A stretch of 64,000 nt of DNA from Papaver somniferum (taxonomy: Eukaryota > Streptophyta > Magnoliopsida > Ranunculales > Papaveraceae). Shown in pieces: positions 22,647-36,059 of this stretch; position 1 is the stretch's first letter; the number at the start of each line of letters is the position of its first letter. The translations under genes and the position numbers were made by a program. Location: assembly GCF_003573695.1 (NCBI RefSeq), contig NC_039368.1, positions 14,946,360 to 15,010,359 on the forward strand, given 5' to 3'. Under the pieces are notes generated by a model. That model was not told where the DNA came from and ran no database searches. It saw only the letters and a program-made list of their open reading frames with translations.

Positions 22647-25600
22647 TCACCTTCCAAAGTCGTATACCAATAGTCGAAACAATTGTGGGTCCATAAGACC
22701 AAATAGAACTGCCACTAATAGGAGACAAATGGTCAAGATCATAAAAATGAGCAGAAAGAGCACAACTTGATCTAAAGTTTCTCGCAAGACAACTGGATTT
22801 ATCTGGAGTGCCCAATTGGGCTTCATATGAGTGTCTCGGCAAACAGATTCATCCGAAAAACAGGCCTTTAACATATGGATTTTTTTCTGGACTTTATCAG
22901 GCGGATCAGGTTGTGCACTAGGCTTGAGTCCCAAGTTAGGGACTTCTATTGGGGATAATTGACAATCTCTACCCCCAAATTTAGGGTAATCACTATTCTC
23001 CGTAAGACCTTTAACTATGGCTTGAATTTCCGGATCCGGAGAGTATTTAAAATACTCTAGAGCTTCTTCTAGTTCACTACCCCCAAACTTAGAGTTTTGG
23101 GTGTCTCTAGATAAACTAGTCACAATATTCCTAATTTCTAGACCATCCGGTTCCTGAAAAAGGTCAATTGCTTTCTCTGAGTTATAATCAGGTGGTTCAT
23201 CCTCTAAATTCTTTTGAGGTATACTAGCTATAGGACTTATATGTTTCATATCCTCTATGGTCATCCCTAGAGTTTCCTTATTGTGTTGAAGCATGGTTAC
23301 TGGCCTAATCTCATGATCACTATCCAAATTGGAAGTTATAGGCAAAATCTCAGATGGGCCTACAAATGCATAATTGGGGTCCAACTTAGGAGGATCTTTA
23401 GGCTCTTCGAAATAAGGGCTTAAGGTAGATTCGGTAGCTAGTAATGGTTCAAACCTAGATTTCCATCTATCGGTATCTAACATAGGAATAGAATCCAACA
23501 GAGCATTTACTTGTTCAATGTTGCTATCATCGTCAAAATCCATGCTAAAACGGGCTAGACAACTCTCTAATGGATCTTCCGATTCGGTGTTTGGTACAGA
23601 CTTCGGAACTAAGGTTCCTATCATGTTGACCTCTTCAATGCACGTGTCATCTAGCTCAGAATGTAGCTTATTGACATTAAAAATATTCAACTCAATAGTC
23701 ATATTACCAAAAGATAGATTCATAATACCATTTCGACAGTTTATGATCGCATTAGATGTGGCTAAAAACGGGCGACCTAAAATCACTGGTATTTGGTTCT
23801 CTGGATCAGGGACAGGTTGGGTATCTAGGATAATAAAATCCACTGGATAAATAAACTTGTCAACCTCTATGAGAACATCCTCTATCACACCACGAGGAAC
23901 TTAACGGACCTATCAGCTAACTGAAGTGTTATCTGGGTAGGTTTCATCTCACCAAGTCCTAGCTTGAGGTACACATGGTATGGCAGTAAGTTCACACTGG
24001 CTCCTAAGTCAAGCAACGCTTTCTCAACACGGTACTTACCTATTGTACAAGCAATGGTAGGGGACCCTGGGTCTTTATACTTAGGAGTAGTGGTATTCTG
24101 AATAATAGAACTCACATGACTAGCTATGAAGGCTTTCTTCTGGACACTGAGCTTACGCTTTCGCGTACACAAGTCCTTAAGGAACTTGGCATAAGAGGGA
24201 ATCTGCCTAATTGCATCTAATAATGGAAGGTTGATATTAACCTGCTTAAAAACCTCCAATATATCATTAAAGTTGGACTCCCTCTTAGTCGGAACTAGCA
24301 GCTGGGGAAACGGGGCTCTGGGAACAAAGCCGGGCTTAACAGGACCATCATTGGTCTCTTTGGAGACTCTATCAGTCTCCTCATTTTCTGGCTCATAGGG
24401 TGAACTACAGCATGTTCACTATCAGGCATGGCGACCTTGTTATCAACTTTCTTTCCACTCTAAGGGTTGTGACAGCATTCACATGATTGTACGATTTCTC
24501 TCCTTTGGGTTAGGATCAGTATGACTAGGGAACCTTCCTTCTTCTCTCTCATTGATAAACTTAGCTATTTGGCCGACTTGAAGCTCTAATTTAGCAAAAG
24601 ACTGGGCACTATTCTTAAAATTCTGTTTGGTTTCCTCTTGAAAATTACCCTGGCTTTTTACTAACATTTCCTGGCTTTGTGATAATCTCCTGGCTCTTCC
24701 TTAATATACTAAGGGTTTCCTCTAAGCTATTTCTATTCTCAGATGGGTTCTGGGTCTGACCTGAAGAGTTCTTAGTATAACCAAAACCTGGGGGAGGCTG
24801 AGAATTACTAGACTGGCCTTGATTCTGGCCCTTAGACCAAGAGAAATTAGGATGGTTTCTCCAACCAGGGTTGTAGGTTTCTGAGTATGGGTCAAACTTC
24901 TGACGGTTCTCAAACCTAGAGTTGTTATAGACAGCATGGGCTTGTTCTTCACTAACTTGACCTTCCCAAAATGAATTATCGGGCTCTATTCCACAACTAG
25001 AGACTTGAGAGGCTCTATTAGGTTCAACAAGGGACCTATTTTTAGACTGACCATTTCTAAAGCTTCTAACCTTCTGGACAAAGCAGCAAACTTAGCATCT
25101 GACGCAAAACTCGTATCTACCATATTGGTGCTACTTCTATTGACCAAGAGTCTTTTAGGGGGTTCAACACAAGATTCCCACTGTTGGGATTTTTCAGCGA
25201 TAGCTCCTAAGAAGGTAAAAGCATCATCAGCATTTTTACTAGTGAACTCACCAGCGCACATAGACTCAACCATGGCTTTGGTCGAATAGTCTAAACCATC
25301 ATAAATAATCTGTACAAGTTTCATATTATCAAATCCATGGTGAGGACACTGAGATAGGAGATCATTGAATCGCTCTAAAAACCTATAAAGAGACTCTCCC
25401 TCTTGTTGCACACTAGCACTAATTTTCTGCCTAACAGCTGCAGTTTTATGCTTAGGGTAGAATTTCATATAGAAGGCAGCGATAAGTTCCTGCCATGTTT
25501 CTATGGATTCAGACGGTAGGTTGTTCAGCCAGGTCTTCGCTTTGTCTCTCAAAGAAAAGGGAAACATCTTAAGTTTCAAGACTTCATCGGTAAGGTCCTT

Positions 25601-25972
25601 TATCCTAATTGTCCCACAGATTTCCTCAAAGTCCCTAATATGAAAATAAGGGTTCTCATCATATTTTCCTAAGAATATAGGGATCATCTGAAGAATACTA
25701 GGTTTTATCTCAAAATTAGCCGTAGTGGCTGGCAATTTAATGCATGAAGCTCGATTGGTCCTAGTTGGGAACATGTAATCTTTCAAAGTTGCCATCGCTG
25801 GCACAACAGAAGTACTAGGGGTACTATCCTCACAAAGAGACAGATTCTGAAAACAGAAGTTTCCAAAAACAGGGCTCTCAAAAGAAGAATCTTCGAGCTC
25901 CCTGCTTAAATCAGAAGAACTACTAGGTTTTCCGCTAATCAATCGACCTAGAGTATCTCTTTTCCAAGCCCT
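22647..25972 (-). pseudogene. gag-pro: gag-protease, internal copy 1 (broken)
   Basis: Read leftwards. Athila-type gag comes first (FPFSLRDKAKTWLNNLPSESI, RFLERFNDLL), then a variable linker (VGQIAKFINEREEGRFPSH), then the protease with ALLDLGASVNLLPY and VILGRPFLAT, then an acidic tail and a terminal hydrophobic helix (VVLFLLIFMILTICLLLVAV). Lesions: the start ATG used by copy 2 reads ATT, there are frameshifts near 25060, 24710 and 24400, and a 1-bp deletion near 23900 after the protease core. In this copy the catalytic DLGA is normal and the tail is in frame. It would process and package RNA if intact; as it stands it cannot. Confidence 0.85.
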
Positions 25973-27080
25973 AACAAAATCAGGAATACACTAAAAAGAA
26001 TTCAAAAAGAAATAAAAATCCTAACAGGAAGGTTCTAGCAAACACACAGCAGGCTGACTCGACATTACCACATCAAACCTAAATATTTCTAGCAAACAAC
26101 AAGCATGATAGCTCCACTTAGATTGTTTCTAGACTAGCTTCTAATCCTTCGAAAGGGAATTCGTTACAATTTGAGCACACCCCTCTGGAATCAATCCGAG
26201 CCAATGTAAGTTGAATCGAGGCGAGGGAAGCTCAATGGAGCTTTGATACCCAAAACCTCACCGATCCAATGCGGCGCAGTCACGCATTCAACTCGCAGAA
26301 ACCGTCAAGAACTTCGAGGTATGCTTAAAAGAGTAACCAATATTTTTCGAATGATTGTCCTGTTAAGCTCGATACCCTATAGGTCTCTTTCTAGTCCAAA
26401 TTTTAGGCTTAGGTTCGCTTTAGGTTTCGTTTTCCTAAGGCGGGCAAGAAGGGAGCGGTGATGAAATCCGAACCCTTATCTTATATGGTCCAGTCCTTGC
26501 CCTTTACTAGGAATTTTAAAACAGTCCATATTCAAGTCCTCAGCATATATTCACCTTAAGGAGTCCAGTAACCCGCTTGCAGGAGATTCGCGGGTGTTTA
26601 GAATTTTACCTCCCGTACCAGACGGGCGAAGAACCGCTGAAGTCGACTCGGGCCACGACTCCTATGTCGTGTACGAACCCGAGGGGCCGAGGTGATATTG
26701 TAATCACCGTCCTTCCCTGCACACAGTTTGTATTTAAGGGTACCCTTCCGTAGGGTAAAAAAAAAATTAATGTCCCAACATTAATGTCCAAATTCCATAA
26801 AAAAAAATACAAAAGAAAAGAAAAGAAAGTCTAAAAAAAATTACAAAAATAAAAATGTCTCTCTTTTTTTTTCTCTCTTTTTATCAAAAAAAAATAAATA
26901 AAATTCTTCTTCTTTTGCTCCTTTTGCTTTGCCTTTTACTCCAAGTCTTTAAATGTCCACCAAAAACTTTGGCAAAAATTTCTTTCGCTCCAACTTCAAG
27001 AATCTGAAAGAAAAGACAAAAAAACAGAATCGTAAAGAAGAACAAATAAATCTAAAAAATGCTAACTAAACACAGGTCCG

Positions 27081-27094
27081 CGTCGGCGGCGCCA
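27081..27094 (-). promoter_or_regulatory. primer-binding site, internal copy 1
   Basis: On the minus strand TGGCGCCGCCGACG lies a few bases inside the LTR. The first eight bases fit the 3' end of plant tRNA-Asp, as in Athila elements; the remainder diverges. Confidence 0.65.
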
Positions 27095-27100
27095 AAAATT

Positions 27101-28694
27101 TGATGGTTTTTCAAATAGTGATTGTAGTTGAAGTGGTAAAACGGATTCGTATCAGACTTGTGAAGAAAACAGTTTTTAGATTTAAATTTAAACAGGCAAA
27201 TAAAAAGAGTTGTTCAAAGTTATAGAGAAAAACACCAAGACTAGGATTCCACCAATGACCATTTTAATAGTAAACTCTAAATAGTTCTTATGCAATTTTA
27301 TCTTTAAAATCAATTCTAATATTTGCCTCAAATAAGTTTTTGAAGTAATAATTGTAATTAAAAAGTATAAAACATCAAAAGTTACTAAAACCCAGCATGC
27401 TTCATCAAGTCAATTCACAATTACTCAATAAAAACTATTAATTCAATTTTAATTCGTGCAAATAATCAAATAATAATATTGCAAATAAATGTAAAAGTTA
27501 GAATTATACCAATAAATTTTGTGCCAATGGCTTCCTCCGTCGTCTCGGCTAATGGGTTTAGCTCCTCATCCCAAAAACACACTCACAAGATAAATTCATG
27601 GCTAAAATAGGTGTTTTTATTGATGATTATATGATGAAATAGGAATTAGCAACGCTGTAAAAGTGTTACAGCGTCACTGTTACAAATGGTGTAAGTGCTG
27701 AGAAGAAACGATAGAACTAAAGTGCTGTAAATAGCGACACAGGGTGTAAGCTTCTGGAAAGAACGATACAAGCCGTGTGCTGTAAACAGCGACACAGCGT
27801 GTTCTGGTTTTAAGACTGATGAAGAACGACTGCCTTAGCAGGTCTGTTCTTCCTCTTCTTCTTCCTTCTTGAACAGCAGCAGCAGCAGCAACAATCAATG
27901 TTATCTTCCTCGTTTCGGCTCTGAAATCTCTCCTATTTGTCTCTAAACTTTTCTAACCCCTCTTATGACTCGAACCAACACTTATATAGCTACCAAACCC
28001 CCAAAAATCTCGAGTGAATCCGACTTCTTCTTTTTCTCTCTTCTTTGCGCTGTTGAGAAAATATCTCTCTCTGATCTCCCTGTACGCGTTTGTTAGCTAT
28101 ATATTTGCCACCAAACTCTTATCAAAACTAGAACAGGACCAAGTAAAAGTTTAACTAGCGTGAAACTCTCCCTGAATCCTTTACCCATTCTCTGTACATA
28201 TCGTGAAAATACGTATCTCTGTACCAACTCTGTTTATCCATCCCGGATTATCCAGCCCATTTCGATTGATAAAAACGCATGTACCAACTCTATTTAGTCC
28301 ATTAACATCCAGCCCAAACGAATTTGGTGATCGAATCTGTCCCAAAGGGCCCCAAAATTCCAACCCTGTTTGCTGTTCGTGAAGCATTTCATTTCCCGCC
28401 AAAATTTTCTTTTGAATTTGAGAAGATGACCTCCCCTTATCTGTGGCTGGTCTCCCTTTAGCAGCTGCCTGGATATAGGTCACCCCTTAGTAATTAGGTT
28501 ACCCCTTATCCAAAGTGAGAGTCCGTATAGTAATTTTCTCCCACGAGCGCAAAAACCACTTTTTTAGCCAATTTCGCCGCAAAAGCTTATTTCTCCAGAA
28601 ATACCTACAGGGACATAAAAAGCCATAAGTACAAAAAATGGGTACTAACACAATATACAATTGGGCTATATTAGACACATAAATGCGTCTATCA
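27101..28694 (-). repeat. LTR copy 2 (1594 bp, central)
   Basis: Same ends as copy 1. It shares many diagnostic bases with copy 3 against copy 1, plus a private 3-bp deletion near 28625. TATA-like ctatataag on the minus strand at about 27981-27990. Confidence 0.92.
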
Positions 28695-28715
28695 AATACC
28701 CCCAAACTTATTATT

Positions 28716-30000
28716 TGCTAGTCCCGAGCAAATCAAAAATACAAAATAAAATCCTAACTCACTGTCGCAGGCATCGTCGATTGCATTTAGCGTATGCAAT
28801 AAGCCTTTAAACCCCTAGGTGGCCCTAGTGGCCGAGTTATAGTCTCGGGAGGGCTTACCAGAGATATACCCACAAAACCTGTACTCCAGACCTTAGCTAT
28901 CTACGCAGAACCTTGGATGGCACTAAAGAATCTCCTTGGTTGGCATACTTGACTACAGGAAGAAGTACCCTGATGCGAAATTCCAATTGCTGTACACGAA
29001 TTTGCACTGATACTAAAATTCATATAAAGTGACAGAGCTCTACTCAGATAGTTGCACTATGGACATCATATTCGGAGTCAAAACTAATCACATGGATAGA
29101 TCAAGAAGATGGATATAGAAAAACATATATGGTTTTGATGTTTACTAAGTGAACGGCGTTTCCCATATCTGTCTGAAGGCCTCCGCCAAAATGAACCTAT
29201 CCTAATGGATTGAGATACTAGTCTGATTATCAACACACTGGCATATACAAGGGTACCAGTGGTCGATAACCTAACTCTAGGTCAACACAACTGGCATATA
29301 CAAGGGTACCAGTGGTCGACTTTATTGAATTTATTCCTTTTGGTCAAATGGTCTGGTCTCAATTTTTTTTTTTTTTTGGTAACTACCATTTTTTTCATCT
29401 TTTTTTTTTCATCTCTTTTCTTTTTCAACTTTTTATTTTTTCATTTTTTTTTTTTTCATGGTATCTCAATCACTCTAATTCACCCTAGCATTGGTAACAA
29501 CTTGAATCGTGGGCCCCACCTATCACTTAGAGAAACATAGTTTAAAAACAAAATAAAATAAAAATAGAAGTGAAAAGGACTCAACGAGATATGGTGAAAC
29601 TATCATGTTATTTCTAACACCTGAGCTCTGTGCTTTTATGAATAGACTCTTTAGATGTTTCCATCTAATCAGATTGGTTCCTCAAACTCCTACAATCAAA
29701 ATGCTTCCATCCACTTAGATTATTAGTGCAATCCTCAATAGGCATAAATTTCTAGGCTCTGGAGTTTATTTATTGCAAAAAGGTGACAAAAAGTGTTTCT
29801 TCCCCACCCCCAAACTTAAATCTTACATTGTCCTCAATGTTCTAAAGATGAAATTAAAAGCATGAACAAGGAGAAACTATTACCACTGGAGGGAAAAGAA
29901 ATAAGGAAGGATATTACCGTATCACATGAACGCGGGAGCCTCCCAGTAAATGCTAAATTTATAGTCATTAGCTAGACATCAAATACCTCAAAAAGAATTT
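28716..30000. other. noncoding 3' part of internal copy 2
   Basis: Homologous to 21346-22646, with small indels in the T-rich tract. No gene. Confidence 0.7.
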
Positions 30001-33000
30001 TCACCTTCCAAAGTCGTATACCAATAGTCGAAACAATTGTGGGTCCATAAGACCAAATAGAACTGCCACTAATAGGAGACAAATGGTCAAGATCAGAAAA
30101 ATGAGCAGAAAGAGCACAACTTGATCTAAAGTTTCTCGCAAGACAACTGGATTTATCTGGAGTGCCCAATTGGGCTTCATATGAGTGTCTCGGCAAACAG
30201 ATTCATCCGAAAAACGGGCTTTAACATATGGATTTTTTCTGGACTTTATCAGGCGGATCAGGTTGTGCACTAGGCTTGAGTCCCAAGTTAGGGACTTCTA
30301 TTGGGGATAATTGACAATCTCTACCCCAAATTTAGGGTAATCACTATTCTCCGTAAGACCTTTAACTATGGCTTGAATTTCCGGATCCGGAGAGTATTTA
30401 AAATACTCTAGAGCTTCTTCTAGTTCACTACCCCCAAACTTAGAGTTTTGGGTGTCTCTAGATAAACTAGTCACAATATTCCTAATTTCTAGACCATCCG
30501 GTTCCTGAAAAAGGTCAATTGCTTTCTCTGAGTTATAATCAGGTGGTTCATCCTCTAAATTCTTTTGAGGTATACTAGCTATAGGACTTATATGTTTCAT
30601 ATCCTCTATGGTCATCCCTAGAGTTTCCTTATTGTGTTGAAGCATGGTTACTGGCCTAATCTCATGATCACTATCCAAATTGGAAGTTATAGGCAAAATC
30701 TCAGATGGGCCTACAAATGCATAATTGGGGTCCAACTTAGGAGGATCTTTAGGCTCTTCGAAATAAGGGCTTAAGGTAGATTCGGTAGCTAGTAATGGTT
30801 CAAACCTAGATTTCCATCTATCGGTATCTAACATAGGAATAGAATCCAACAGAGCATTTACTTGTTCAATGTTGCTATCATCGTCAAAATCCATGCTAAA
30901 ACGGGCTAGACAACTCTCTAATGGATCTTCCGATTCGGTGTTTGGTACAGACTTCGGAACTAAGGTTCCTATCATGTTGACCTCTTCAATGCACGTGTCA
31001 TCTAGCTCAGAATGTAGCTTATTGACATTAAAAATATTCAACTCAATAGTCATATTACCAAAAGATAGATTCATAATACCATTTCGACAGTTTATGATCG
31101 CATTAGATGTGGCTAAAAACGGGCGACCTAAAATCACTGGTATTTGGTTCTCTGGATCAGGGACAGGTTGGGTATCTAGGATAATAAAATCCACTGGATA
31201 AATAAACTTGTCAACCTCTATGAGAACATCCTCTATCACACCACGAGGAACTTTAACGGACCTATCAGCTAACTGAAGTGTTATCTGGGTAGGTTTCATC
31301 TCACCAAGTCCTAGCTTGAGGTACACATGGTATGGCAGTAAGTTCACACTGTCTCCTAAGTCAAGCAACGCTTTCTCAACACGGTACTTACCTATTGTAC
31401 AAGAAATGGTAGGGGACCCTGGGTCTTTATACTTAGGAGTAGTGGTATTCTGAATAATAGAACTCACATGACTAGCTATGAAGGCTTTCTTCTGGACACT
31501 GAGCTTACGCTTTCGCGTACACAAGTCCTTAAGGAACTTGGCATAAGAGGGAATCTGCCTAATTGCATCTAATAATGGAAGGTTGATATTAACCTGCTTA
31601 AAAACCTCCAATATATCATTAAAGTTGGACTCCCTCTTAGTCGGAACTAGCAGCTGGGGAAACGGGGCTCTGGGAACAAAGCCGGGCTTAACAGGACCAT
31701 CATTGGTCTCTTTGGAGACTCTATCAGTCTCCTCATTTTCTGGCTCATAAGGGTGAACTACAGCATGTTCACTATTAGGTAAGTCGACCTTATTATCAAC
31801 TTTCTTTCCACTCCTAAGGGTCGTGACAGCATTCACATGATTGTACGATTTCTCTCCTCTAGGGTTAGGATCAGTATGACTAGGGAACCTTCCTTCTTCT
31901 CTCTCATTGATAAACTTAGCTATTTGGCCGACTTGAAGCTCTAATTTAGCAAAAGACTGGGCACTATTCTTAAAATTCTGTTTGGTTTCCTCTTGAAAAT
32001 TACCCTGGCTTTTTACTAACATTTCCTGGCTTTGTGATAACATCTCCTGGCTCTTCCTTAATATACTAAGGGTTTCCTCTAAGCTAGCTATTCTATTCTC
32101 AGATGGGTTCTGGGTATGACCTTAAGAGTTCTTAGTATAACCAAAACCTGGGGGAGGCTGAGAATTACTAGACTGGCCTTGATTCTGGCCCTTAGACCAA
32201 GAGAAATTAGGATGGTTTCTCCAACCAGGGTTGTAGGTTTCTGAGTATGGGTCAAACTTCTGACGGTTCTCAAACCTAGAGTTGTTATAGACAGCATGGG
32301 CTTGTTCTTCACTAACTTGACCTTCCCAAAATGAATTATCGGGATCTATTCCACAACTAGAGACTTGAGAGGCTCTATTAGGTTCAACAAGGGACCTATT
32401 TTTAGACTGACCCATTTCTAAAGCTTCAAACCTTCTGGACAAAGCAGCAAACTTAGCATCTGACGCAAAACTCGTATCTACCATATTGGTGCTACTTCTA
32501 TTGACCAAGAGTCTTTTAGGGGGTTCAACACAAGATTCCCACTGTTGGGATTTTTCAGCGATAGCTCCTAAGAAGGTAAAAGCATCATCAGCATTTTTAC
32601 TAGTGAACTCACCAGCGTACATAGACTCAACCATGGCTTTAGTCGAATAGTCTAAACCATCATAAATAATCTGTACGAGTTTCACATTATCAAATCCATG
32701 GTGAGGACACGGAGATAGGAGATCATTGAATCGCCCTAAAAATCTATAAAGAGACTCTCCCTCTTGTTGCACACTAGCACTAATTTTCTGCCTAACAGCT
32801 GCAGTTTTATGCTTAGGGTGGAATTTCATATAGAAGGCAGCGATAAGTTCCTGCCATGTTTCTATGGATTCAGACGGTAGGTTGTTCAGCCAGGTCTTAG
32901 CTTTGTCTCTCAAAGAAAAGGGAAACATCTTAAGTTTCAAGACTTCATCGGTAAGGTCCTTTATCCTAATTGTCCCACAGATTTCCTCAAAGTCCCTAAT

Positions 33001-33348
33001 ATGAAAATAAGGGTTCTCATCATCTTTTCCTAAGAATATAGGGCTCATCTGAAGAATACTAGGTTTTATCTCAAAATTAGCCGTAGTGGCTGGCAATTTA
33101 ATGCATGAAGCTCGGTTGGTCCTAGTTGGGAACATGTAATATTTCAAAGTTGCCATCGCTGGCACAACAGAATTACTAGGGGTACTATCCTCACAAAGAG
33201 ACAGATTCTGAAAACAGAAGTTTCCAAAAACAGGGCTCTCAAAAGAAGAATCTTCGAGCTCCCTGCTTAAATCAGAAGAACTACTAGGTTTTTCGCTAAT
33301 CAATCGACCTAGAGTATCTCTTTTCCAAGCCCTAACAAAATCGGGCAT
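30001..33348 (-). pseudogene. gag-pro: gag-protease, internal copy 2 (fewer breaks)
   Basis: Starts at ATG 33348 (MPDFVRAWKRDTLGRL) and encodes the same Athila-type gag and protease as copy 1, in two long frames, 33348-32122 and about 32090-30298. They share one frame and are split only by TAA near 32122, where copy 1 has a sense codon. The protease active site reads DLGDSVNL instead of DLGASVNL, an unusual Ala-to-Asp change next to the catalytic triplet. A 1-bp deletion near 30325 (one C fewer than copy 1) shifts the frame before the tail, so the terminal hydrophobic helix (30001-30270) is out of frame. It is closer to intact than copy 1 but still dead. Confidence 0.86.
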
Positions 33349-34442
33349 ACACTAAAAAGAATTCAAAAAGAAATAAAAATCCTAACAGGAAGGTTCTAGC
33401 AAACACATAGCAGGCTGACTCGACATTACCACATCAAACCTAAAGATTTCTAGCAAACAACAAGCATGATGGCTTCACTTAGATTGTTTCTAGACCAGCT
33501 TCTAATCCTTCGAAAGGGAATTTGTTACAATTTGAGCACACCCCTCTGGAATCAATCCGAGCCAATGTAAGTTGAATCGAGGCGAGGGAAGCTCAATGGA
33601 GCTTTGATACCCAAAACCTCACCGATCCAATGCGGCGCAGTCACACATTCAACTCGCAGAAACCGTCAAGAACTTCGAGGTGTGCTTAAAAGAGTAACCA
33701 ATATTTTTCGAATGATTGTCCTGTTAAGCTCGATACCCTATAGGTCTCTTTCTAGTCCAAATTTTAGGCTTAGGTTCGCTTTAGGTTTCGTTTTCCTAAG
33801 GCGGGCAAGAAGGGAGCGGTGATGAAATCCGAACCCTTATCTTATATGGTCCAGTCCTTGCCCTTTACTAGGAATTTAAAAACAGTCCATATTCAAGTCC
33901 TCAGCATATATTCACCTTAAGGAGTCCAGTAACCCGCTTGCAGGAGATTCGCGGGTGTTTAGAATTTTACCTCCCGTACCAGACGGGCGAAGAACCGCTG
34001 AAGTCGACTCGGGCCACGACTCCTATGTCGTGTACGAACCCGAGGGGCCGAGGTGATATTGTAATCACCGTCCTTCCCTGCACACAGTTTGTATTTAAGG
34101 GTACCCTTCCGTAGGGTAAAAAAAAAATTAATGTCCCAACATTAATGTCCAAAGTCCATAAAAAAAAATACAAAAGAAAAGAAAAGAAAGTCTAAAAAAA
34201 ATTACAAAAATAAAAATGTCTCTCTTTTTTTTTCTCTCTTTTTATCAAAAAAAAATAAATAAAATTCTTCTTCTTTTGCTCCTTTTGCTTTGCCTTTTAC
34301 TCCAAGTCTTTAAATGTCCACCAAAAACTTTGGCAAAAATTTCTTTCGCTCCAACTTCAAGAAACTGAAAGAAAAAGACAAAAAAACAGAAACGTAAAGA
34401 AGAACAAATAAATCTAAAAAATGCTAACTAAACACAGGTCCG

Positions 34443-34456
34443 CATCGGCGGCGCCA
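34443..34456 (-). promoter_or_regulatory. primer-binding site, internal copy 2
   Basis: TGGCGCCGCCGATG on the minus strand, adjacent to the right-hand LTR. One base differs from the site in copy 1. Confidence 0.65.
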
Positions 34457-34462
34457 AAAATT

Positions 34463-36059
34463 TGATGGTTTTTCAAATAGTGATTGTAGTTGAAGTGGTA
34501 AAACGGATTCGTATCAGACTTGTGAAGAAAACAGTTTTTAGATTTAAATTTAAACAGGTAAATAAAAAGAGTTGTTCAAAGTTATAGAGAAAAACACCAA
34601 GACTAGGATTCCACCATTGACCATTTTAATAGTAAACTCTAAATAGTTCTTATGCAATTTTATCTTTAAAATCAATTCTAATATTTGCCTCAAATAAGTT
34701 TTTGAAGTAATAATTGTAATTAAAAAGTATAAAACATCAAAAGTTACTAAAACCCAACATGCTTCATCAAGTCAATTCACAATTACTCAATAAAAACTAT
34801 TAATTCAATTTTAATTCGTGCAAATAATCAAATAATAATATTGCAAATAAATGTAAAAGTTAGAATTATACTAATAAATTTTGTTCCAATGGCTTCCTCC
34901 GTCGTTTCGGCTAATGGGTTTAGCTCCTCATCCCAAAAACACACTCACAAGATAAATTCATGGCTAAAATAGGTGTTTTTATTGATGATTATATGATGAA
35001 ATAGGAATTAGCAACGCTGTAAAAGTGTTACAGCGTCACTGTTACAAATGGTGTAAGTGCTGAGAAGAAACGATAGAACTAAAGTGTTGTAAATAGCGAC
35101 ACAGGGTGTAAGCTGCTGGAAAGAACGATACAAGCCGTGTACTGTAAACAGCGACACAGCGTGTTCTGGTTTTAAGACTGATGAAGAACGACTGCCTTAG
35201 CAGGTCTGTTCTTCCTCTTCTTCTTCCTCCTTGAACAGCAGCAGCAGCAACAACAATCAATGGTATCTTCCTCGTTTCGGCTCTGAACTCTCTCCTATTT
35301 GTCTCTAAACTTTTCTAACCCCTCTTATGACTCGAACCAACACTTATATAGCTACCAAACCCCCAAAAATCTCGAGTGAATCCGACTTCTTCTTTTTCTC
35401 TCTTCTCTGCGCTGTTGAGAAAATATCTCTCTATGATCTCCCTGTACGCGTTTGTTAGCTATATATTTGCCACCAAACTCTTATCAAGACTAGAACAGGA
35501 CCAAGTAAAAGTTTAACTAGCGTGAAACTCTCCCTGAATCCTTTACCCATTCTCTGTACATATCGGGAAAATACGTATCTCTGTACCAACTCTGTTTATC
35601 CAGCCCGGATTATCCAGCCCATTTCGATTGATAAAAACGCATGTACCAACTCTGTTTAGTCCATTAACATCCAGCCCAAACGAATTTGGTGATCGAATCT
35701 GTCCCAAAGGGCCCCAAAATTCCAACCATGTTTGCTGTTCGTGAAGCATTTCATTTCCCGCCAAAATTTTCTTTTGAATTTGAGAAGATGACCTCCCCTT
35801 ATCTGTGGCTGGTCTCCCTTTAGCAGCTGCCTGGATATAGGTCACCCCTTAGTAATTAGGTTACCCCTTATCCAAAGTGAGAGTCCGTATAGTAATTTTC
35901 TCCCACGAGCGCAAAAACCACTTTTTTAGCCAATTTCGCCGCAAAAGCTTATTTCTCCAGAAATACCTACAGGGACATAAAAAGTCATAATAAGTACAAA
36001 AAATGGGTACTAACACAATATACAATTGGGCTATATTAGACACATAAATGCGTCTATCA
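34463..36059 (-). repeat. LTR copy 3 (1597 bp; 5' LTR in element sense)
   Basis: Same ends as copies 1 and 2. This is the upstream promoter LTR for minus-strand transcription, with TATA-like ctatataag at about 35343-35351. Confidence 0.92.

Larger units (their letters stand above)
19726..36059 (-). mobile_element. three-LTR Athila-like, gag-protease-only retrotransposon array
   Basis: Structure: LTR (19726-21322), internal (21323-27100), LTR (27101-28694), internal (28695-34462), LTR (34463-36059), with a perfect 5-bp TSD. Transcription sense is minus. Each internal region has a primer-binding site starting TGGCGCCG (tRNA-Asp-like, typical of Athila) on the right, and a polypurine tract (agtttgggggtatt) on the left. 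Only gag and protease are encoded, with no RT or integrase in about 5.8 kb. It is therefore non-autonomous and must have moved with enzymes from a partner. The LTR-internal-LTR-internal-LTR arrangement is the product expected from unequal recombination between LTRs. It is nested in a coding exon of MULE-1. Confidence 0.92.

Noticed and set aside
23518..23850. Plus-strand ORF of 110 codons, repeated at 30869-31201
   Set aside because: Shadow of the protease-tail region of gag-pro on the minus strand, duplicated only because the internal region is duplicated.
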